From Nicotiana tabacum (Eukaryota > Streptophyta > Magnoliopsida > Solanales > Solanaceae): a stretch of DNA of 64,000 nt. Shown here one piece after another: positions 56,986-64,000 of this stretch. The notes below the pieces were generated by a model. That model saw nothing but the letters and a program-made list of their open reading frames with translations. It was not told where the DNA came from and did no database searches. Location of the stretch: NCBI RefSeq assembly GCF_000715075.1, contig NC_134102.1, forward strand, positions 105,660,001 through 105,724,000, read 5' to 3'. Position 1 is the first letter of the stretch, and each line of letters begins with the position of its first letter. The translations under genes were made by a program, and so were the position numbers.

Positions 56986-57860
56986 AACAGGATCAATTTA
57001 ATTGGGACTTGATGATATGGAGAGCTTTGGAGTGACCCAGAAAAAATAAACATGTTTATATGCATAAACACAAAATCTCTGTATGTTATTGTTTATCCGA
57101 AAAACGGATATAGTTAAATTTGTACGTAGTTTTAAGGATATGTGGTATAGATTAATACAAACTGTAAGGATAAATAGAAATATCAAATATGGATTGCAAA
57201 GAGTACAAAGTAAACACGGTTGTAAAGAAGATGATTTTTTAGGAATGAACGGGTTGAACTAATTTATGAAGCTTAGAAGAACAACTCTTCTCTATATGAG
57301 AATATGGTGCTTGAATTACAATGTAAACAAAAACTTGCCCCTTACAGAAATAATAATCATTCCCTTTATAGTAGAGGGATCTTACTTTAGATATAATTAA
57401 AAATACATAGTGGGAGCCCCATGATAAATCAGTTTTCCCATAATTCCTATCAGGATTCTCTCCTCTAGTGGATTGCAACAGCTCTTGTCTCTGAGCCCGA
57501 TATTGACTCGAGTTTTCAGTCTCGACTTGAGCTCTTGATCTTGACTTGAGCTCGATTTTGACTCGGATCCTTGTATTGATTCGGGGTCAGTGTTGGTCGG
57601 TCTCTGAATCATAAGCTCGATAACTTTACTTTGCATCATAATTTGATTTGGATTCGAGCTTGATAACGATATCGAGCTCGATATTGATTGGTCCCTCGGG
57701 CTCGAAGGTTGTTTGTACCATCTTCGGAACCCATTTCGACCCCGGTTGGCCTCTGCCCTTTGAGCTCGAAGTCGTCCCATCGTAGTTCGATCCAGATCCG
57801 AGCTCGATGATGACTTCGAGCTCGATGTTTGACCTATACCTGGAATCCAAAGCTTTTTTG
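56986..57860 (-). repeat. Presumptive 3' LTR of a Tat-lineage element (boundaries approximate)
   Basis: It lies where the 3' LTR of the minus-strand element at 57860-64000 is expected. On the minus strand a TATA-like ACTATAAAGGG at about 57379-57369 precedes a plausible transcript start. The left limit TGTAACAGG (56986) would be the LTR's CA end, but no terminal repeat partner is in the window. Six GAGCTC sites, mostly within CGAGCTCG, fall in 57529-57825. Confidence 0.45.
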
Positions 57861-58168
57861 TATCATCTTCGGGACCATATCGATATTACGAAATCATTCT
57901 TCGGTCCATTATATTTCGATCCCGATCAATCGTACGAAGGCCGAAACCCATTTCGACCGTATACAGATAGTCCCATCATTTTTCTGGAAGGATGTGGCAA
58001 GAAACGATATGATTCCTCCATGGCTCGATTGGATCATAAGCTGACATTCGCATTGGGTTCGATCATGACGCACGTGATAGCTGTCCGGTCGATTCAGTTT
58101 TTCAAGGCATTTAATGCATGTCAGACGGTGGTCGGCCACCGCTGACATTGAACCGCCATTGCCTTTTT

Positions 58169-58180
58169 CTATAAAAAGCC
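58169..58180 (+). promoter_or_regulatory. TATA box of the antisense ORF
   Basis: CTATAAAAAGCC lies about 165 bp before the ATG at 58340, followed by a pyrimidine-rich leader (58185-58330). This is a good match to a plant TATA box and points away from the pol genes. It suggests the additional ORF has its own promoter. Confidence 0.6.
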
Positions 58181-58339
58181 CTTCCTTTTACCATTTACCC
58201 TTTTTACATCTTCATCTTCCAAATTTCCCAAGTTCCTTTTCGCACCCTCTGAGTTTATTCGCAAATCTGTGATTCCTCCTTCTTCAAAATTACCAAATCT
58301 TTGTCACTTTCTTCTATTCCTGACCTTTAAATTTGAAAA

Positions 58340-60795
58340 ATGGCGAAAACATCACAAACCATTCCTCAAAAAGAGAAAGCTTTATCCTCACAGTCTGCCG
58401 CCGATAAAACACCGGTAGAGCCACGGCCTGAGGAGTGCATTCCCGGGGTGTGTGTTCTTACCTCTGATTTTAAAGTCGATAAAGGCTCGTCGATTCCCGG
58501 CCGATGTGAGCCAGTACTGATATACATGTGTTCCATAACCAAGAGAAACCTCGAGCAGCTGAAAAAAGATTGCAATTGGGAGAGTAAAGGAATAGTAATC
58601 CCTTCTTCTAACGAAGATATCACCATTTACGTGAAAGGGTTTTTAAGTGTGTATACTTACCCTTTCACGTTAGGTCCCCTTGATTCTATTATTATTGACT
58701 TATGCCGTCAATACCAAATAACTCTAGGTCAGGTCCATCCCTCTTTTTGGCGGATCGTTATTTTGATTTGATACTTTGTGAACAAAATCGAGGGGATGTC
58801 GTTCACCCTCGACCATCTCATCCGATTGTTCCGTCCTCGCCTTTTTCGAGGAGGGTTAATAAAACTTCAGCGTCGGGCTACCAAGGCTCTGTTCTCAAGT
58901 ATTGACGAGGACATGGATCGAGGCTGGATGGGCAGGTTCGTTCGAGTAAGGACTTCGGACCTGATTCCGACTCAAAAGATGCCTTTTCCCGAGGAGTGGA
59001 ATATGAAACGTAAGTGCGGTTCTGTTGTTACTTCCTTCTATTTCGCCCTTTCATTTCTTTTCTTACTGATGTTCCTCTTGCAGCGGTTCCCTGGATGCCC
59101 GGAGCAGTTCCCAATCTCAAGAATTGGGTACGGGCTTTGGTTTCGACCTCCACATACTCCGAGCGCTCATGGCGTGATTTGTCAAAGGGCCGATGGGAGG
59201 CAAACAATCACTTTCCATATATTTTTCATATATTTTCCATACGTAGGTGTGGGCAAAGATGCGGTTTTGAGGCCCTCGTCCATCGAGGAAGAGGCTTCAG
59301 CCTCTGTCCCAAAGCCGGCAAAAGATAATAAGAGGAGAAGAGCTTCCATTCCCGAGGATCCAAAGCCGAAGAAGAGGACGGCTCGAAAGTCAAACAAGAA
59401 TACCATTCATTTGACCGTAGAATCAGTTATGCGTCTAAGGGATGAAGACGAAGAGGAAGAAGAAAATGATGGGTCCGCACTGGCGGCCCGAACGAAGAAG
59501 ACCACTGACATTCCACAGGCAGCTGGATCGATGGTAGTTCATAAGGCTCCGCCTCGAACTGAGGATATATCGGAGAAGGATTCGGGCAGAGTCCCCGAGT
59601 TGTTGGAGATCGAAGATGCTTCCCATCGAAGCCAACGGATGGGGGATATATTCGAAAGGGCTCTTCTCGAATCACTTCGAACCGAAGAGAATGCTCCAAG
59701 TGATTCACTTGGGGCAGTAGCAATCAAAGACTTGCCCACCTTCCCTGCTTTTTCCGCAGGGGCGATTCAGGAGGCCCAAGCTTTGGGGGCCCTCGAACTA
59801 GATAGGCCTCATGGCGGAGAGGATCCTTTTCATGACCTGTTTACTAGTGTCGAGGACGTTGCCGGTACTAGTGATACATCGGACCTTTTTCACGGGGTGC
59901 AGCAGGATTTGAATCAAGTAAACCTTAAATTATTTTGTTGGTATTACTTTAATGTTTGCTTTTCTTTTCTAACTTCATTTCTTCTTTCTTTGCAGGCCGT
60001 GGCAGTTCATCGAGAAGCATGTTCTCGGTCCCGAGCCAAGCTATGTTGATATGAGGACCATCTTCAACGGGTTATCGAGGAGAGGAACTCCCTTAAACTC
60101 CTCTTAGGGCAAAGGCAGAGGAAATAAAAGACCTCCGTGTCGAGTTGGCCAAGGCTCACCAAGATCAGGCCGATCTGACCGAGCAGGTAATGATACTTTT
60201 AAAATCCTATGGACTCGATACTGGAACGATGGCTAATATTTTGGTCTCACAGCTGCAGCAGAAAATTGAGATGATCGGGAAACTTCGTGGAGAAGTCGAT
60301 GTGATAAAAGTGGAGTCCTTGAAGTGGAAAGAAGGTATGGACCGCTTCGCTGCAGAGAAAGAAGCCGCTCGAACGCAATTATCAGTGGCCGAAAACCAAC
60401 TTCATAGTATGAAGGAGAAAGGCTCGGCTCAATCAAGAAGAATAAAGGAGCTCGAGGCTCGGTTAGCCTCCGAACTCGCCAAGGCCGAATCTGACGCTGA
60501 AAAGGCAAAGGCTGATGCGGATGCACTTGTGGCCGTCTATCGGGCCGATGCTGAAGCTGCACAAGTTCAAGCAAGAGAGGCAGCTAAGACCACCGATACT
60601 CAAGCACATTGGGTCGCTGAACTTGCAAAGCACCGATCTCGGAGGGATACCCTCGAGGAGATCCAATGTCGAGGTTTCGACAAAGGGCCAAAGAACTCAA
60701 AGCCGATGCTGAAGCCTTGGTTTCCGATGATGATGACGATGATGATGATGATGATGGGAGTAAAAGCGAGTCCGAGAATGGGGGGAGCCCGATAG
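58340..60795 (+). pseudogene. Additional ORF of the Tat-lineage element (gypsy-type Transposase_28/coiled-coil protein), antisense to pol
   Basis: ATG 58340. Exon 1 (58340-59009) holds the domain I recognise as the putative gypsy-type Transposase_28 family (YVKGFLSVYTYPFTLGPLD, VHPSFWRI, NKIEG...FTLDHLIRLF). Its TGA at 58769-58771 is followed in frame by YFVNKIEG. Introns: 59010-59083 and 59918-59995 (GT-AG); a third ends at about 59245 with a clear AG and an unclear donor. Exon 3 is acidic/basic and low complexity. Exon 4 (from 59996; TGA at about 60047, frame change near 60105) encodes a long coiled coil (60145-60650) and an acidic tail with an Asp run. Frames shift again near 60665. Function unknown; in Retand-type elements an ORF in this place is transcribed antisense. 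Confidence 0.78.
60725..60757. repeat. GAT trinucleotide microsatellite
   Basis: About ten GAT/GAC units encode the Asp run in the C-terminal tail of the additional ORF. Length change here would add or remove Asp without shifting frame. Confidence 0.85.
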
Positions 60796-61019
60796 AGAAG
60801 AGACCGCTCCTGGGGGTAACCAAGAAGTTTAGTCCTCAATTTGTATGTTGTAATCAATTATATAAACAATCTTGTATATAAAAATATCCCTTTTTGCCGA
60901 CTTGCTTCTATTCTGTTTCTTGTCTTGTGAAGATTTTATTCACGCCTTATGAATATTTTCCCAAGGATTTAGACAACTTGATCAAATTTGGACTTCGTAG
61001 CCTTTATAACCGAGCGAGC

Positions 61020-61705
61020 GCTTACTCAAACTTGAAGTGATGTAGCCCTTAGGCTTAGTGGTCGAGTGAATGATTAGAACTTAAAGTAAAAGTAGCTCGT
61101 AGGCGTAATGGTCGAGTGAGTGCTTGCTCGAACTCGAAATAAAAGTAGCCCGTAGGTATAATGGTCGAGTTAATGATTCGAACTCGAAGTAATGTAGCCC
61201 GTAGGCGTAATGGTTGATTTAATGATTTGAACTCGAAGTAATGTAGCCCGTAGGCATAATGGTCGAGTGAGTGCTTGCTCGAACTCAAAATAAAAGTAGC
61301 TCGTAGGCGTAATGGTCGAGTGAATGATTCAAACTCGAAGTAATATAGCCCGTAGGCGTAATGGTCGAGTTAATGATTCGAACTCAGATTAATGTAGCCC
61401 GTAGGCATAATGGTCGAGTGAATGATTCGAACTCGAAGTAATGTAGCATGTAGGCGTAATGGTCGAGTGAGTGCTTGCTCGAACTCGAAATAAAAGTAGC
61501 TCGTAGGCATAATGGTCGAGTGAGTGCTTGCTCGAACTCGAAGTAATGTAGCCCGTAGGCGTAATGATCGAGTGAGTGAGTGCTTGCTCGAACTCGAAAT
61601 AAAAGTAGCCCGTAGGCGTAATGGTCGAGTGAGTTCTTGCTCGAACTCGAAGTAATGTAGCCCGTAGGCGTAATAGTCGAGTGAATGATTCGAACTCGAT
61701 CCTGT
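61020..61705. repeat. 49-57-bp tandem repeat, about 13 copies, between additional ORF and pol
   Basis: Units contain GTAGCCCGTAGGCGTAATGG then TCGAGTGA. They begin near 61044, 61091, 61147, 61194, 61244, 61297, 61347, 61396, 61445, 61496, 61547, 61605 and 61657. Long units carry an extra GTGCTTGC stretch. The array lies in the untranslated region downstream of integrase and downstream of the antisense ORF, where Tat/Ogre elements are known to carry variable tandem repeats. Frames reading through it on the minus strand (61370-61854) are by-products. Confidence 0.9.
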
Positions 61706-62219
61706 TTGCATAATAAATCTCGAAATAGAGGAGTTTTTCTTGGATATAAGATATCGGTATAGAAGAGAACCTTTCTTTGCAAGTCATTATACATGTGTTC
61801 ATGTTTTGCGTCAGGGCTCGGGCCAACTACATAAGCATGGTTCGTTTTGACCATTTGGCTCTTATAACTTTTCCTATTGAGACCCTGTTGTTACGAAATA
61901 TCTTTCTTGCATCAGAACTTGATATATTTGAGGTCTAATGCCCCCCAGTATTCGAGGATGATTATGAAGAAGCCTAGGATACTGTTGAATTGCCCTCAGG
62001 TAGCACATGGTTGTTGCCTTGCTAAAGACCTCGCCGGGAAAACCCATTTGAGATAAAAGCCGATCTAAGGGGAAAAGGAGTGCAATGCGTGCTTTAAAAC
62101 CTAAGGTCTCGACATCTTTGATCGAACTCCTGCGATGGGTTAGCTTCGAATATGTATATATGGGCGAAAGAAAATAGAGAATCATACCTTAACAATAATA
62201 TCGTTTGAGGAGTGATATG
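61706..62219 (-). other. 3' untranslated region of the Tat-lineage pol
   Basis: Between the tandem array and the last recognisable integrase codons. No domain seen; minus-strand frames (for example 61874-62185) have no family resemblance. Confidence 0.55.
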
Positions 62220-64000
62220 TTCCAGTTGTTCGATAATGGTTTGCCATCCATCATTCAGAGTTTATAAGATCCATTTCTGATTATATCGAGGACCTGATAG
62301 GGTCCTTTCCAATTTGGGCCGAGCTTCCCTTCATTAGGATCTCGAGTATTGATGGTGACCTTCCTTAGGAGTAAGTTCTTGATCCTGAAGTGGCGGAGGT
62401 TGGTTCTTCAATTGTAGTACCTTTCGATTCGTTGTTTTTGTGCAGCCATTCGAACGAGTGCCGCTTCTTATTTTTCATCTAATAATCCGAGGCTAGTGTT
62501 CATTGCCTCATGGTTTGATTCCACCGATACATGTCTAAACCTTGAGCTGGGTTCTCCGACTTCGACTGGAATTAAGGCTTCGGAGCCATACACTAAGGAA
62601 AACGGAGTTGCTCATGTACTGGACTTCGATGTTGTTCGATATGCCCATAGGACTTCGGGCAGAATTTCTCTCCATTTCCCTTTGGCTTTGTTCAACCTTT
62701 TCTTCAAGCTTTGGATGATAGTCTTGTTTGTTAATTCGGCTTGTCCATTCCCGCTGGGGTGATACGGTGTCGATAATATCCTTTTTATTATATGATCTTC
62801 GAGAAATTTTGTTACTTTACTGCCGATAAATTGCTTACCATTATCGCATGTTATTTCTGTGGGTATCCCGAATCGACACACGATGTGATCCTAGATGAAA
62901 TCTATAACCTCTTTTTCTCTTACTTTCTCGAACGTCTGTGCTTCAACCCATTTAGAGAAATAGTCAGTCATAAATAAAATGAATTTAGCCTTACCTGGGG
63001 CCAATGGTAGGGGGCCGATGATATCCATCCCCCATTTCATGAATGGCCATGGAGATAGGACTGAATGAAGTTGCTCCCCGGGTTGATGGATCATCGGTGC
63101 AAACCTTTGACATTTATCACATCTTCGAACAAACTCCTTAGTGTCCCTTTCCATGCTATCCCAGTAATATCCTGCACTGATGATTTTGTGAATCAGTGAT
63201 TCGGCGCCAGAGTGGTTCCCACAAGTGCCTTCACGGACCTCTTGTAAAACATAATCGGTGTCTCCTGGTCCCAAGCATACTGCCAATGGTCCATCGAACG
63301 TCCTTCTGTACAATGTTCCATCTTCAGCCAACGTAAATCGAGCAGCTTTGGTTCGTAGGGCCCTTGACTCTTTAGGGTTCGATGGGAGTTTTCCGTTTCC
63401 CAAATATTCAATATACTTATTCCACCAATCCCAGGTTAAGCTTGTGGAGTTCATATCGGCATGCCCCTCCTCGATTACGGACCTCGAAAGTTGAAAGACA
63501 GTCCCCGAATCGATCTTATCTTCCTCGACCGATGACCCCAAATTTGCAAGTGCACCGGCCTCGACGTTTTGTTCTCGAGGCACATGTTGCAAAGTCCATT
63601 CCTTAAAATGGTGCAAAGTTACCTGTAATTTGTCCAAATATATCTAGATTCTGCCTTCTCGAACCTCGAAGGTTTTGTTTACTTGGTTTACTACCAGTAA
63701 AGAGTCACATTTAGCTTCAATCATTTCTGCTCCCAAGCTTTTGGACAGCTCGAGACCTGCAATCATGGTCTCGTACTCGGTCTCATTGTTAGTCAACCTA
63801 GAAGTTTTGATAGACTGCCTAATGATGCCACCCGTGGGGGGTTTCAACACGATACCAAGCCCGGACCCTTTCACATTCGAAGCACCATCTGTGAAAAGGG
63901 TCCAACCCCCCAATGATGTACATGATTTTAACAAGAGTTCTTTTTCAACTTCGGGTACGAGGGCTGGCGTGAAATCGGCCACGAAGTCTGCTAAAATTTG
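62220..64000 (-). pseudogene. Tat-lineage Ty3/gypsy pol: RNase H and integrase, 5' part beyond the window
   Basis: From the window edge on the minus strand: ADFTPALVPEVE, RNase H (WTLFTDGASN with the first Asp, NETEYE with Glu, CDSLLVVNQ with Asp; 63920-63660), then TAG at 63644-63646 and YLDKLQVTLHHFKEW. The integrase zinc domain follows (CGNHSGAESLIHK...CDKCQRF, about 63225-63105), then the core with Asp in MDIIGPL (about 63020), a TAG at 62888-62890 between DFI and DHIV, Asp in TCDNGKQF and Glu in GNGQAE (about 62735). A TGA at 62612-62614 precedes TPFSLVYGSEALIPVEVGEP. The C-terminal segment (NEGKLGPNWKGPYQVL) ends near 62220. There is no chromodomain. Retroviral-type enzymes that copy and insert the element; this copy is inactive. 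Confidence 0.88.

Noticed and set aside
61370..61854. Overlapping minus-strand frames of 113-156 codons rich in repeated HSLDHYAYGLHYFEFE-like residues
   Set aside because: They are produced by the tandem repeat at 61020-61705; similar peptides appear in several frames and there is no domain or splice structure.

Overview
The window looks like repeat-rich heterochromatin from a large plant genome, most likely a Solanaceae dicot of the Nicotiana type. The evidence is long-LTR Tekay/Del chromoviruses primed from initiator tRNA-Met, a DUF4283-type L1 LINE, a Tat-lineage Ty3/gypsy element with an antisense gene, a Mutator-like element (MULE) with plant-type introns, and AT-rich spacers. I see no intact host gene, no tRNA or rRNA gene and nothing prokaryotic. 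Almost every coding region is broken by stops or frameshifts. The genus is an inference.

Bases 1-32551 hold a four-level nest that can be unpicked base by base from target-site duplications (TSDs). An L1-type LINE (1231-32535, TSD 1215-1230/32536-32551) was hit inside its reverse transcriptase by a Tekay element, A (4046-30409, TSD ATACT). The 5' LTR of A then received a solo LTR, B (4081-6962, TSD AATAG), and an antisense deletion derivative, C (7083-10413). Its 3' LTR received a second Tekay element, D (18073-27755). Removing 4046-30409 and one ATACT restores the LINE reading frame exactly.

Bases 32647-49941 are a minus-strand cluster of related LTRs. Two of them flank a long internal region with a primer-binding site and polypurine tract but no recognisable gag-pol (LARD-like), and one LTR is shared with a second internal region, so the units lie in tandem. 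The cluster contains a 0.6-kb direct repeat around an LTR fragment, a captured gag-protease fragment and an LTR whose middle is inverted in place.

Bases 49942-57000 hold an AT-rich spacer with a Helitron-like 3' end, a scrap of Ty1/copia reverse transcriptase, a small two-exon GRF zinc-finger gene (+), and, convergent with it, a four-exon MULE transposase pseudogene (-). Bases 57000-64000 are the 3' part of a Tat-lineage element on the minus strand (RNase H, integrase, a 13-copy tandem repeat and a presumptive LTR). It carries on the opposite strand an intron-containing additional ORF with its own TATA box.

Observations that are not routine: a positionally conserved cluster of short palindromes 0.7-1.3 kb into eight LTRs of several subfamilies; a duplicated zinc-knuckle/protease module in D; the noncoding tandem LTR element; the convergent transposase/GRF-finger pair; and the antisense gene of the Tat element.
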